64,000 nucleotides of DNA. It comes from Heterotrichella gracilis (Eukaryota > Sar > Xanthophyceae > Tribonematales > Xanthonemataceae). The position numbers and the translations under genes are program-made. Below the pieces are notes generated by a model that saw nothing but the letters and a program-made list of their open reading frames with translations, was not told where the DNA came from and ran no database searches. Positions 46,667 to 58,930 of the stretch are shown piece after piece (the stretch's first letter is position 1; every line of letters starts with the position of its first letter). Location: NCBI GenBank assembly GCA_032358255.1, contig JAULBX010000003.1, forward strand, positions 124,001 through 188,000, written 5' to 3'.

Positions 46667-47773
46667 GGCTCATGTTGGGGCAAGCCAACAGGGGTTGCCG
46701 TGGTTGAAGCACGAGCAACATCCCTGGTTGTGCAGCCTCAGGCATATCATGCTGGTGCCCACCTCTTAAAATCAGCCTGTGTTTGGGACAAGGGTATTTC
46801 ACACAATTGGCAGACTTGGCAATGTTGGCAGACAGGTTTTGGCCACGATAGTAACATGGTATCCTGATCACACTGCGTTTGCTAGGTACAGAAGGGAAAC
46901 CAGCATATGAATACACACGCCGCATCGCCCACGGTATGCCCTGCAACGGGGCATCTATGGTGTGCACCAGGTGTGTACTCATGTGGAGCGATGTGCTGCC
47001 AAGCAGTGGGTGAACACTGGGCAAACAAATGATCGCCCTATTCACGCACCAACCTGCAGTAGGGACCATATGGCATATGGAAAGGCAGGCACTTACCCGT
47101 TGGCAGTTGCACGTTGCTGGAACCAGGTCAAGCCACCGCACTCACACTCGCCAATCGCTTGAAGCAAGCCACAACAAAGTGTATGTAGCCACACAGAAAC
47201 TCAAGAGACACTCGGTGATAACCCACTTATGCTCCAATCACGCTGCGTTGAACAGATTCGAACTTTCGTAAGATGGGTACCCCAAGGAGAACAAGGTCAG
47301 ATGTGATGCCTGCCGAAGACGTAGTGTGGTGCTACTGGGCGATGTGTATATCTAAGTGGTGCTCGAATGCTGCTGTATGCCGTTGCTGCACTGTTATGTC
47401 GCACAAGCCTTGTGACAAGGTTCGGTTTCTAAAAAAGCATGCATATTGAGCTAGCAGGGGAGGACTTGTGACGTCAACCTGCAACCCCCCCTTGGACACT
47501 TCATGCATGTGCCTCGACTTCATATTCGTATGCTGCTTCTGACAGTGCCATTCCCTCGTGATGTGGCCTAGATCGCCCGCAACCTTGAGTGTCATCACTG
47601 CCGCAACTTTGATCGGCTGAGTTCAAACTTTGGTCCCAATTTGCTGGAATGTCATTTCACGTCATGCCCAGTCCCACGAGCAAACTGGCTTGACTGCTGG
47701 TGTGTTGCGTGAGCATTCTGGACTATCCGGCGCTGTGAAAAGGCCTTGCTGTGGAAAAAAAACACAACACACC
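46667..47773. other. Divergent intergenic region LysR-B / ERD2
   Basis: About 1.1 kb between divergent start codons, so it should contain both promoters. Nothing else was recognised. Confidence 0.5.
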
Positions 47774-48910
47774 ATGATGAACCTGTTCAGGCTGGCGGGT
47801 GACATGACCCACCTGCTGTCCATCCTAGTCCTGTTGCTCAAGATACAAGTTTCCCGCAGCTGTAAAGGTATGAGCACGTTTGGGGCAGATTGCTTTTACG
47901 CCATGTCCCTATCCCGAGCCATGGCTAACTTCACTGGCATTTGCAGGCATTTCCATGCGAACCCAAGAGCTGTATGGCCTTGTGTTCGTGACAAGATACC
48001 TGGACCTCTTCACAAACTTCTCGTCGTTGTAAGTCTCGGTGCTGAGGTCTTTTCCCTGCCCTAACATTACCTACAGGGGGAAGCTGCCCTGGGGTCTAAA
48101 CTCTGGCTCTGGCTTGCTCAGGTACAACACGGTCATGAAGCTGATCTTCCTTGCCTCATCCTTGACGATTGTGTACTACATGCGCTTCCACCGGGTGGTC
48201 AGGAATACATATGACCGTGATCAAGACACATTCCGCTACATGTTCCTGCTGGGACCATGCGCGGTACTAGCCCTGCTGATCAACCAACGCTTCGAGTTCA
48301 TCGAGGTACCGTTGCAGTACTTTCCACTCAGTTGACAAGGTGTACTATCTCTATGAATTGCCACCTTTGTAACTGTTGGTGGTGCGGTGGTGTAGATCCT
48401 GTGGACGTTCTCCATCTACCTGGAGGCGGTCGCCATTTTGCCACAACTGGTGCTCCTACAGCGGACGCAGAACATCGACAACCTCACAGGCAACTATGTC
48501 TTCCTTCTCGGGTAAGTTTGGCAGCTATGCTGTGTTTCACAGGAACCATACTTGCTTGTTGGCAGCGGCTAACAGTGGGCATGCTGCAGGACGTACCGGG
48601 GGCTGTACATCCTGAACTGGATCTACCGCTTCTTCACCGAGCCACACTACAGGCAATACATCGGTGGGTGTGCTGCTTACTTTGCTCTTGATATATGATT
48701 GATGCGGTATATGCCATTGCTCGGCATGTCAGCCTGGTGATTGTCAGTGTACCTGCTGCAATCACTTGCAAGCCCTCCTTTGGGCTCACGGGGTGCATGC
48801 TCAATGCAGTGTGGTTTTCTGGCACGGTACAAACCCTACTGTACCTGGACTTCTTTTACTACTACGTCAAGAGCTGGAAGAATAACGAGAAGCTCAAGCT
48901 ACCAGCATAA
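47774..48910 (+). CDS. KDEL/HDEL receptor (ER lumen protein-retaining receptor)
   Basis: Predicted exons: 47774-47867, 47947-48028, 48122-48305, 48396-48511, 48590-48663, 48810-48910; 651 nt, 216 residues, the usual length of the family. It starts [18 protein letters not shown] and ends [13 protein letters not shown], both family hallmarks; internal landmarks are [53 protein letters not shown] and [13 protein letters not shown]. Seven membrane helices are expected. ERD2 sits in the Golgi and ER-Golgi intermediates, binds luminal C-terminal HDEL/KDEL signals at low pH and returns escaped ER residents through COPI vesicles. Every intron is short (about 75-150 bp) and free of exon echoes, unlike most neighbours. 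Confidence 0.97.
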
Positions 48911-50069
48911 GCGGATGTGTGTGGCCATTGGAGGACACACAAGCTCTTGAGCAAGAGCATGCGGGGGCGTTGATTTGACAACGAGGAGCACAAGCTGCAA
49001 GGGAATTATGCTGAACAGGCTGACATGGGGTCGCCGTGGTAGCAGCTAGGAATGCATTCCACATTTGACGGCGTGGGCGTTTGGCGTAGCGTCTTTTCTT
49101 TGCAAGATCTTGCAACCCAACCTGCGCACAAATCATGGCGAGTGGTGACTCAGTGGTGTCGCAGTGGTGACTCCAATGATTGCACAGGACAAGCATGCGT
49201 CAACCACATAGCAGCTGAGACCGAATGGCAAGCCCAATCCCTGGTGGGCATGGAAGTGAGGCGTGTAGAAGTCATTCCTCGGTCGTGTCACTCACATATG
49301 CCGAACTCACACTGGCTGAGATCGGTGCGGCTATGCAAGGCCTAATTCTTCCCGTGTGTGTTTTACGGTGAACAGCATGATGAGTACTGTGATCATCACG
49401 GCAAATTGCTGGATTTTTTGCTTGTAACCGTTCACAGTGTGCTTGACAACGTCATTTTTTGCCATAGTCTTGCAGCCATTAATGTTACGCACTGTGCAAT
49501 GTGCCTGATCAACGAAGTGTAATGCTGTGATATAATCATACTGATCATCAACAATGATTAACATGTCACATATGTTACCGACCAGGTCTTTCACTGGGTA
49601 CTGCTTATCAACCCCCTGGCCTGGCAAAGAATATTAACTGTTATGTGGCATTTGTTTACAAACAGCTATGTGGCATTAAATTTTGTTACAAACACATATG
49701 CCACATAGCTGAGCTATTCAGTACGTCCAGCAACCACTGTGGACAGTCCATAAGCAACTGTTGGGACACACAAGAAGGTTCAAACCAGCTTTGCGCATTA
49801 AATGTTATATTATTGATCATCCCCGGGCTATGGGCCGTAGCCACTAAATACACCATCGGATGTTCAAATCATTGACCAGATCAATTCAACACAATTCGCT
49901 GCCGCCCCCCAAAATGAGATGCCTCCTGCTGGAAGTGACTTTAAAATTTGCCAGGACAGTCCTGGCAGTAAAAAAAGAAAAAGATTGTACACAATACGCA
50001 GTGCCTTGTGACCCGTACTGTCCACGGCAGCGCGTGGTATCCAGACAGTACAGCGCTAGTGGAGAGAGC
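48911..50069. other. Convergent intergenic region ERD2 / IST1
   Basis: About 1.2 kb between two gene 3' ends. No exon recognised. A short duplication (GTGGCATTTGTTTACAAACA against GTGGCATTAAATTTTGTTAC) lies near 49640-49690. Confidence 0.5.
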
Positions 50070-53000
50070 TCAAAAGCCTCCTCCGCCTTTCTTCAATGCC
50101 TCAAACCGCTTCGTAAGCGCATCCATTTCATTGCTGGGCGCATTTGCCTTGGGAGGATCTGGAAGATCTGCGAACATTACATCCCATTAGGACTGTACTG
50201 CACCACAACTTTGTATTGCATGCACATTGTACAGCGTCTAAACTGAAGCTCAAGGCTCATTCAAGATTTGTTTGCGGCTGCAGGTACAGCCACCCCCATG
50301 ACTGCGTTGGTAATAATGGCGTCGATGCTACATTGGCGGCACGTGCAATTCATGTCTGCTAATGACGATATTTGATGCATTGGTGTAGTACCTAGTGGCA
50401 CATGCGTGCACTCACCCAGTTCAGCTGGCGAGGGGCTCTGCGGTGCGGGTGCGGGGGGTGCAGAGGGAGCAGGCGGTGCAGAGGGCGGGCCAGGCCTGTT
50501 GGCATCATACTTGGAGGGTGGGCCTGGTGCCGCCTCATATGCCCGCCGAATCTCCTCCTCGCTCTTCACCACGTAGGGGCCAGGCGCTGCATAGGGGACA
50601 GGAAGGATTTAAGTTTCAGGGCGGCATGGGGTCAAAAATCCGTGCAGGGGGGAGTAATGAACCGGAAAAAAGGGCAGATCCAGAATGAAATGCAAACCTT
50701 TGCATCTTCCCCACATGTGCAAGGAGGAGTGAAACATGTAGCAGCAGACATGACGCATGAGGACTAAGTAGGGTCCCAATACGATGACCATTGGCTCACA
50801 CCAGCAGTGCTGTGAGCCATGAGCAGGTACTCAAAAGGCCGGACCCATGGTAGTGTGGCAGACATCCAACAGTGCAGCCGACATGGATTTCAATGAGGCA
50901 CTGGGGCATGGAACACACAAAATGGATCGAATACATGGGAGTAGGGTGTGCAAACGGGTGTGCAAAGTACTTTGGTAAACCCCATCTCAAGTAAGGGCGT
51001 GCTCACCGTTCTGTGGAGGGGGCGCATACCCGCCAACGTGCCCTGCATCCCCTGACCCCTGTACAAACAGAACACTGGTCAGCATGGTGTGCAGGCACAG
51101 GGGCATGTTGCGCACCATTAACAACATGGTGGACCCGCCAATGCTTGTGCTTCTATGCACCCACACGATACTTCCATTTTTGCTTAACAAAGAAATTCCG
51201 ACAGGTACCCATCACAGTTACCAGGATATTGCCGGACAGAGGTGTTGTTAGCTGCATGGTTCGTACCAGCATGCCCCATGTATTTCACCACCACATGAGC
51301 AGCATCTTTATAAACATTTTACACCGGTAACCACCAGATTTTCCAGACCACCCAACAGGTCCCAAGAAACTACGCCTGCACACCCCAACATGCACCTGTG
51401 CACGTACCTGCGACTGCGCATTGTAGCTGAATGGTCCGGAGGGAGGTGCTTCATCTGCACCATGGCTTGGCGCACCATCATCCATGGCTGGCTTCCAAGC
51501 CTACGTCGCACAGCGGCATGGGTTGACAATAGGGTATAAGGCACTGCAGCATGTGCGCGCGAGAGGTGGTGGGGTAATTCTTGGCACCAGCGTGTGCACT
51601 GGTATAGTCAGCTGAGGCGTCAATGGGCGATTGCAGTTGCCGTGCAGTTGATGTGTTGATATTTCAACACATACAATGGAGTGCTCCCATGGGACAGGGC
51701 CATGCAGTAGCCACATGCGACAGTGGTATGGTCACCAGGTGGTGCTGATGCATTGAGATGGCCACGCAGGTGGCGCCAGGCCCGGAAGGGTGCACCGTGA
51801 TGGAAATGAACAGGGATTGACAGCACATGCGAGTTGGTAAACTTATGAAGAGGAACATGTGAAGAGGTGCTGTATGTGATGGCGGGCGCATGGGGCACAC
51901 ACCTCTGTAGGGAAGGGGCCTGCTGCCGGGGGCTGTGCAGGTGGCTGCCATGTGGGTGTGCTGGCTGACGGGTCACTGGGTCCCCTGCATAGATACAAGC
52001 ACACAACCTCACAATCCAGCTGATTTCAACGTGCTGCATTTATTGTGCACGACGGGCGCGGATGTTGATAAATATCATATGCCGATGGCGATACTTGGCG
52101 TTGCACCGTTAACCCCTAGACAGTTCCAATTGCACTCAGACCAACCGACACCCGCCAACTATTGCCATGGGTTTTCATCCAGCACCAACCCCTTGTGTGG
52201 CGCTTGTGGGTGCCCTGAACCCTACCTGCAAGCTGTACATCCCTATCCAGTTTCTTGAAGATTTGACGGAACTTTTGTGGGACAAAACAGAATCATGCGA
52301 CTTTGGTAATCCCTTTACTTACACTATGTGCATGCTGCTGTACACCGATCCTGGCGCTGATTGCGGGGGAGGGGGGCCGCTGGCTGGCGCACCAGTTGGC
52401 GGAGGCCACGATGCCTGCACACCCTGCGGAGGGTAATCCGCTGCTGCTGCCGCTGCCTGCTGCGCTGCATAGCCAGGGCCAGGCATGCCCCCCTGTGGCC
52501 GACCGCCTGCAGCACAGCAACACATCAAGTAATGCCTTGAGCTCAGTGGCAGATCCTAACTTACTGTTCTTATCACACGCGTTCCAGCGTGAAAGCCAGA
52601 TCGGCCATTGACACTTGACCCTAGTCCATCCACAGACCCTAAACCATTTGGCACATGGTATACATTTACGGGTGTACACTCACATTCCAGGATGAGGGCT
52701 GAGGGTTTCAAGGGCAAGTGCCACTGGCTTTGATTGCTTACCTCCCCCCTGGTGGCCGTAGGATGGCGGGGGCCGCGACGAGCACATCTCCATTGCTGCC
52801 TTGTCTGCGTCAAACTCCACCCCATACTCCTGCGCAATGTCCGCCAGCACAGCAACCTTCTCCTCGGGCTGGGGGGGCTCAACAGCCAAGCACCTGCAGC
52901 GCACCAGTCAAGGCGATCAAATGGCGGTTAACAAGGCTGTGGATGTACAACATGCACTACCTTCCCCACCCTCGCCAGATAGTTACAGAATTGATTTGAC

Positions 53001-54095
53001 CCATGACCATGGGTGAAGCAAGTTCGACTCGCAACGGCGCGCTGCCGGATACCTATAAATTACATTCCTCTGAAGCATAGTGGCACAGCCCATGCCTTGT
53101 GCGCACCAGAAAGCTACCAATTTGTCACCGTTGTGCGACAGTGCACTAGGCTAGTTCAACCCACTGTGCTGACCTGATGAGGTCCTCGTTCACCCCCCAC
53201 TTCCTGCACACGGCGTCCGAGGAGGCCTCCCCCGCAAACTCTTTGCCGTACTTGCCCGCAAACAGCTGGCGGATGGTGAGCAGCTCGGGCAGGTCTGCCA
53301 GCCGGTTGGAGGCGTACATAATGGAGCCAATGGCCTCAACCATGTCCTGCACGTTGGGGTGCGCAGGGTTTGAGGGTCGTGCACGTTAGGGTACAAGGCC
53401 GGGAAAGAGCTGGCCCCCCACAAAACCCAGCAGAATGTAGTTACGAGCTATGCGACGGAGGGGGTGGATGCCAGGTATGCAAGAACGTTGGGCACAGCAC
53501 CAGGTACACTACAGTGTGGTGACATGCCACAGGCATGGTGACATGGGTGCGGGTGCATCAATATGTCACAACCAGCCAAGGTTCCCAGTGCTACACCCAA
53601 CGCGTGCAGAGCACCTGCTTGGCTCTTTTTAGTTTGCTGCAACACCTACAGGAGGGATAGTCTTCTGCTTCTGGATGAACTGGCACCGGACTGAGCACAG
53701 CTCCACATAGAGCTCAAGGATGTCGAAGGCTTGCAGGTTGAAGTTCTCCCTGATCACCGCCTCCACCCTGATGCGTGCACTGCCGTGCTTCCCTTGGCGC
53801 ATCAGCTCCGAGACATCCTTGCGTTGCTGCCGCAGCTGCAGGGAGAGCACTGGGGCATGAGTGCGTAGCTTCCATTGCAATGTCCCAACAAAAACCATAG
53901 AGAGGGAGGGTCCGTACCGCGATGTTTTTCTTGTTTCGCATGAGCTTGATGCGCGAGATGCACAGCTTGCACTGCGTTTGGCTGCGAGCAGAAAGAGGCC
54001 TGGTTAGCAGCTACTCGTTGCAGCTCCTCACAAAGTGTAAACACACATGCCCAACAAGCTACGTACCATTTGTACGAGTTGAAGCCACCAAACAT
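50070..54095 (-). CDS. IST1-like ESCRT-III regulator
   Basis: Predicted exons (minus): 54095-54067, 53981-53918, 53835-53650, 53346-53174, 52893-52742, 52506-52323, 51984-51903, 51500-51408, 51058-51007, 50586-50416, 50167-50070; 1284 nt, 427 residues. The N-terminal 200 residues form an IST1 domain: MFGGFNSYKCQTQCKLCISR, then LRQQRKDVSELMRQGKHGSA, RIRVEAVIRENFNLQAFDIL and ELYVELCSVRCQFI. A long Pro/Gln/Gly/Ala-rich linker follows. The last 32 residues contain EMDALTKRFEALKK, a good match to the MIM1 motif with which IST1 binds the MIT domain of the Vps4 ATPase. IST1 modulates Vps4 and ESCRT-III in multivesicular-body sorting, abscission and endosomal tubule scission. The small proline-rich exons in the linker are supported by frame continuity only. 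Confidence 0.92.
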
Positions 54096-54849
54096 GATGG
54101 CGACCTGGTGGGTAGTAAACACACAAGCGTTGCTCCTTGCTGTCTGGGCTTTGGCTTGGTTACCGTTGCCCGAGCTACAACGCCAGGTTTCAGCAGCTCG
54201 GTGAGGGTTGTCCACTGCACTCTGATAACTGATCCCGAGAGATAATCCTTACAGCAGCGGTTCACAGCTTCAATAGCACAGATGATAACAGGCTCCGCAA
54301 CGTTTGGGTGTGTCTGGACAGCAAGGTGAAGCACCAAAGCTTATATGTCGGAAAGAGGAAGTGGGTCCAGTGAGACTTTGCAGGTGCTGGACAACAGCTA
54401 AAAAAGCTTCTTATAAACCCTAAACAAGGGTTTTGTAGTTGTGGCTATTAATAGAAATTTCACCATACGTTCAAGGTTGGCGGAAGGTGATCAGGCTAGT
54501 TTACAAGTCTCCTCCCCACACTAGAATAAACGGTCTTCAAGGCACCGTGTTTTACTGCGCACCTTTACAAGTACAGCGGGTATGTTGCTTTTCTGGCATG
54601 CATGCATCTTGGCAAGTGTGCACTGACTGCCCTCCCAGTGCTGTCTGCATCCGCTGTTTACCCTGTGCCACACCCAGTCAGAATGCCACCGCGCAGCCCA
54701 AAGCCCCCATCAGATACACCCCTAAAACACCCCATAAATCAGTGCCAGCATAGCCCACTGGGAGTCCCTCCCGCTGTTCCCCTTCCAACTCCCTCCCAGT
54801 GCTCTACATCTGAAAAAGGTACAGAATCCCTCCCCGCTTGCCAACCATC
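54096..54849. other. Intergenic: IST1 upstream region and DUF819 3' region
   Basis: About 750 bp; both neighbours are on the minus strand. Nothing recognised beyond expected UTR and promoter sequence. Confidence 0.5.
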
Positions 54850-57800
54850 CTACATCCGGAAAGCCGCAATCTGCATCCCCTTGAGCACTCTGGTCCCCAG
54901 TGCCACCCCCAGGAAGGTGGCAACCGCATACCCTAGGGTTCCCACCAGGATGCAGGGCACGATGGAGAGCTTCCACCCCTTGGCCGCAGCCATGCCTGCC
55001 GCGGTGGTGGGGCCTGCGCACAAGGGGGAGATAGCGGACTGTGAGCAAGCGGTGCATATTCATGTACTTTCCGCTTGTGCAGAGAAATGAAGAAAGGGAC
55101 CTGTTATCTTATTGTCCTTGCCCCAACGCTGCGGGTGCACATGAACCTACCTCCCACATTGGTGCTTTACACCAGCAACAAGTCAATCTACACATGCACG
55201 TGCAATTAGAACATACTAAACATACGGCTGTACTATAGAAATGCAGTGCAAAAGGGTCTGCGCTTACCTCCCACATTGGCATTTGAGGCCAGCAGCAGGT
55301 CCCGCTTGGTGAGCCCCAGCAGCTTCCCCACCCCCAGCACGATCCCCAGGTGGATGGCGATTTGGATGAAGGAAAACACAAACAGGGAGGGCGCGGTGCG
55401 TATCACCACCGCCACATTGCCGTTGGCCCCGACAGCGGCGAAAAACACCTGCGCCGTGGCACATTCAGTTCAGAGACATGGTCACCCCACAGGGTTCCGA
55501 TACGAAAGGCATTTCTAAGGGGAACTCTCCCGAGAAGGGCCGCAGAAAATCAAGGGGGGGATCGACAGGCGTGCTCAGTCATTTAATGAGCAAACGCATG
55601 GATCTCGTGCATGCCGACCCCCTTGCATGACCAAAGTGGCGCACATCCAGGCACCAAGGCTGCACAGGCAATGGCTTTGTCGTTGTCAATACAGTACAAC
55701 AGATCAAATGATGGGTGTCTGCCGCCGCAGCAAGTTCTCATGGTCATCAGCAGCTCTCCAGCTTATAAAAATTCCATTTTCTTTTGGTTTTTCTTGGTTT
55801 AAAAAGGAACGGCGCAAGGATTAATTCAAGGGAGACAATAGGGCTGCTTGCTAACCTGGCCTTTTTTTGGCCAAAATTGCAATAATAAGGGATTAGTGTC
55901 ACATCCCACCTGCATGATGATGGCTGCGATGCCCTCAGCTGATGAAACATATGGCGCCAGTGCCCCCGGGAAAAGCGTGGCCAGCGCCACTGTGAACGCC
56001 GTGACTATGGGTATCAGGCTGCCGGACATGCCCCACGCCTTGGCACACGCCACGCCCACGTAGCAGATGACGAAGGATATGGCCAGGGCGGTGGTGCCGT
56101 GGAGGACCTGACACATCAGGGAACAATCGATGTTGGCTGAATAAAACCCTCATTTTGTTCTGCATGTCATTGAACCACCAGCATGTCAACATTGTTCTGC
56201 ATGCTATTGGATCGCCAACATTCCCTGCACCATTTCTGGTAGATTGATACAAAGGAACACTCATTTATTCAGCGCCTGCAAATTTAATTTATGGCAGGGT
56301 GAAAGAAAGAAATGCTCATCTATTCAGTGCCGGCACCGTGAATTATGGTAGATTGAGAAAAAAGGAAACGCTTATTCATCCAGCGCGCGCACCGTGATTT
56401 ATGGTAGATTGAGAAAAAAGGAAACGCTTATTCATCCAGCGCGCGCACCGTGATTGTCTTGTGCTGCTCCTCCCGCAGGTCAGCATGGGGGTCAGACGCA
56501 GCCCTGTCCTCCGGAATGCCCCTGGCTAGGGCATACACCGTGGCAAAGTACAGCGCACAGATCAGGTTGTCTGCTGCCAGGCCAGCAGCTTGGGCTGAAG
56601 ATGAGATGCCCAGGGTCTCCGCCACTCCCACGTAGTTGACCGCGCCGCCTATGTGCCGCGCAGCGAGTGCTGCTGCCACCTGGCACGATGGCGACGCAGG
56701 TGGGAACTTGGTTGATGATCATGGGATGTGTGTGTGTGGATATGGCTATGGGTGTACAACCCCGAGTTTTCAACAGACAATCTGGAGCGCCATGTCTGTA
56801 GCACAAATGCATACATGATGCAAGATGGCCAGGGTCCCTGCCGCAACAACGTAACAACCCCCCATGTGCCGACCGGCCCGAGCTGCTGCCACCTGGCACA
56901 ATGGCAATGCAGGCGTGCAGGTACGCAGCCCTAAACATATCGGGCAAAAATGATGAGCACGGGTGGTGCAATATGATGGGCATGCTACCCTCGTCCCTTA
57001 GTCACATGGGCATGCCATAATTAAAAGGTTTCATTATTCGTTATTCATTTATTTGAAATAATGGTTAATTATACTTAGATAATAATGCGTGTCACCCGCC
57101 CACCGGCAGCGCACCTTCCAGCCATCCGCCCCCAGCGACAGCAGTGGTATGAACTTCATGGCGGCAAGGGTGCCCGCCACAGTGGCGCATGAGCCCAGGA
57201 TGAAGGCCACAAGCAGCCTCCCTGTGTCAGTGATCACGCGCCTGCAGTAGGGTTTGGGGTTTAGGGAATAGGGCTTGGGGTACCCGCCACAGTGGCACAT
57301 GAGCCCAGGATGAAGGCCACAAGCAGCCTCCCTGTGTCATGATCACGCGCAGGAAGGCACCCACTGCGAGTCAGCTCCAGAAACAGGTAAGCAACTGGCC
57401 ACGCGTGCCCCAGTGCAATGAAGCCACCAACGCTGGCCTCTCGCCACCGACTGGTTTTGGTAGGGTTTTGGTAGGGTGTGGGTTGGGATCGACAACAGCG
57501 TTTGTGAGTTGCATAGCACACCTGAGGTTGGCTGAGAAGAGCAGGGGCACCTCCACTCCTGTCCTAGGGGTTTGGTCGGGTTCAGATGATTGTAGGTGTA
57601 ATATCCCACCTGAGGTTGGCTGAGAAGAGCAGCAGGGGCACCGCCAGAGGCAGCAGCCACCTGTTGACGGTGTCATACACCCCCGAGCTGCTGGGTATGA
57701 GGCCCATGTTGCTGAACGCCAGCCCAACCAGGGTGGCCACCAACGCCCTGGAACAGCAGGGGTCAGGGTGATGTGTTGCTGGTGGTGGTTCAGCATGCTA

Positions 57801-58450
57801 CCGCGGTCGGTGCGTCAATAGTGCGTCAATGGGTCGGTGCGTCAATGGTGCGTCAATGCCATGGTAAACCCTGAAACCCTAAACCCTAAGCGCCAGGGTG
57901 TCAGGGCATGTGGTTGTTGACAAGTGGCAATCAGCAGGCGAAGCAATAAACCTGTGGCGAACCCTAAGCCCTAAACCCTAGCCAGTACACCGTGAGCCTC
58001 ACCCGCTGAGCTCCCTCCCAACCCTCGATCGCTCTGACCTGCAGCAACACACTTCACCTAGTTAGCTCTTTTTCAGTGCCATGCAGGGCTTTGCAGTTGC
58101 TAGAGCAGGTGAAAATTCCCCACAGCGCGAGCTGTCAGTGCAAGTGGGGTCACGTACCACAGTCCCACAGCACTTGCAACCACCAGCGCGCCCCAGATGC
58201 CCCATGACGAGGTCACCGGTACCAAGGTGGGCAGTACTAGAGAGTACTGAGCACTGCACTTGACTGGACCCCTTCTGGCAACGTTTCTGGTCGCTGCAGG
58301 TCTCTGGTAGTGGGTCCGACCCCGCAACAAGGCGGGTTTTGGAGTGCCGCATGGGTGTGAAGGGAGGCCACTGCACTTGACTAGGGAGGCAGCCCTGAAG
58401 TGGTGTGGCATGGCCGGGCACGGAGGCAAGATCATCCTTCTTTGCAACAT
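54850..58450 (-). CDS. Plastid-targeted DUF819 (YjcL-like) membrane protein
   Basis: Predicted exons (minus): 58450-58158, 57747-57610, 57241-57115, 56679-56449, 56107-55910, 55448-55268, 55013-54850; 1332 nt, 443 residues. Residues 1 to about 65 are rich in Ala/Arg/Pro/Ser with almost no acidic residues and end [10 protein letters not shown], typical of a chloroplast transit peptide. About ten hydrophobic segments follow: [126 protein letters not shown]. Repeated [21 protein letters not shown]-type motifs and the helix pattern match DUF819, a family found in bacteria and in plant chloroplasts with no firmly known substrate. It is divergent from the plastid bL34 gene across 480 bp. Intron donors and acceptors show tandem echoes. 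Confidence 0.88.
56225..56457. repeat. Four-copy array of the DUF819 exon-4 donor (about 60-bp period)
   Basis: The live donor region (ATCACG, then GTGCGCGCGCTGG, minus, at 56449) heads an array extending into the intron. The next copy (about 56400-56337) is almost identical, including ATGGTAGATTGAGAAAAAAG and CGCGCGCACCGTGATT. The third (about 56345-56282) and fourth (about 56290-56230) are increasingly diverged. Two or three copies keep a donor-like CACG/GTGC. Confidence 0.95.
56670..56925. repeat. Echo of DUF819 exon-4 acceptor
   Basis: CTGCTGCCACCTGGCACGATGG at the live acceptor (56679) is repeated at about 56882-56905 as CTGCTGCCACCTGGCACAATGG, followed by similar GCAGG-rich sequence. 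Confidence 0.9.
57159..57353. repeat. Echo of DUF819 exon 3 flanking a TTTAGGG spacer
   Basis: About 65 bp of exon 3 and its acceptor side (CATGAGCCCAGGATGAAGGC, then CACAAGCAGCCTCCCTGTGT) occurs at 57188-57240 and again at 57297-57350. Between them lies GGGTTTGGGGTTTAGGGAAT. Confidence 0.95.
57520..57640. repeat. Echo of DUF819 exon-2 donor (about 80-bp period)
   Basis: CACCTGAGGTTGGCTGAGAA plus GAGCAG, containing the live donor (57610), is repeated at about 57521-57546. Confidence 0.93.
57808..57857. repeat. GTGCGTCAATG tandem repeat
   Basis: Four units of GGTGCGTCAAT(G) in DUF819 intron 1, followed by CCCTAAA-type repeats at 57868-57890 and 57960-57980. Confidence 0.85.
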
Positions 58451-58930
58451 TGCAGCAACTGTCAACAGAGGTGTTAAGAGGTGCTGGACTAGTGACTAAA
58501 TCAGCTTGCTGCACATGCCCCTAGGCATGCACAAGTGCCGACACCCTTTTCGAAAGCTCCAGCAGCGGATGTGCAGCCCAGCAGCTGATCACGCTTGGGC
58601 ATCTGGAGGTTGAAACGCGCTGACAGCCTTGCCCAACTCGCACAAGAACTGGCATGCTTTGTAGGAAGTTGTCCAGCACCCAGCACCCTTATCACCCTCC
58701 GCGCACCAGCCCGGGATGCCCGCCTTGGCCCAGGTCAGTCGCGCGGCGGGCTTCCAGCGCGCCGCCCACAGAAAGCCACAAAAAAGCCACGCAAACGAAA
58801 CCATAAATGCGGGCCATTCTCGTACGCCCAAGTGCAGTTTTCCGTCACCCAGTGGCGTTTTACAAGTACTGGGTTTGCTGCCAGGTTTTCACATAGACTC
58901 GTAGGTGCTTGGGCTGTGAGGTTGAGCACC
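58451..58930. promoter_or_regulatory. Putative bidirectional promoter of two plastid-protein genes
   Basis: 480 bp separate the divergent ATGs of the DUF819 and bL34c genes, both with transit peptides. The short shared interval suggests a common promoter region. No specific element can be assigned by eye. Confidence 0.4.

Noticed and set aside
13400-57980. TTTAGGG tracts as evidence of a chromosome end
   Set aside because: They are short, scattered and in both orientations inside genes, so they are interstitial, not a telomere.
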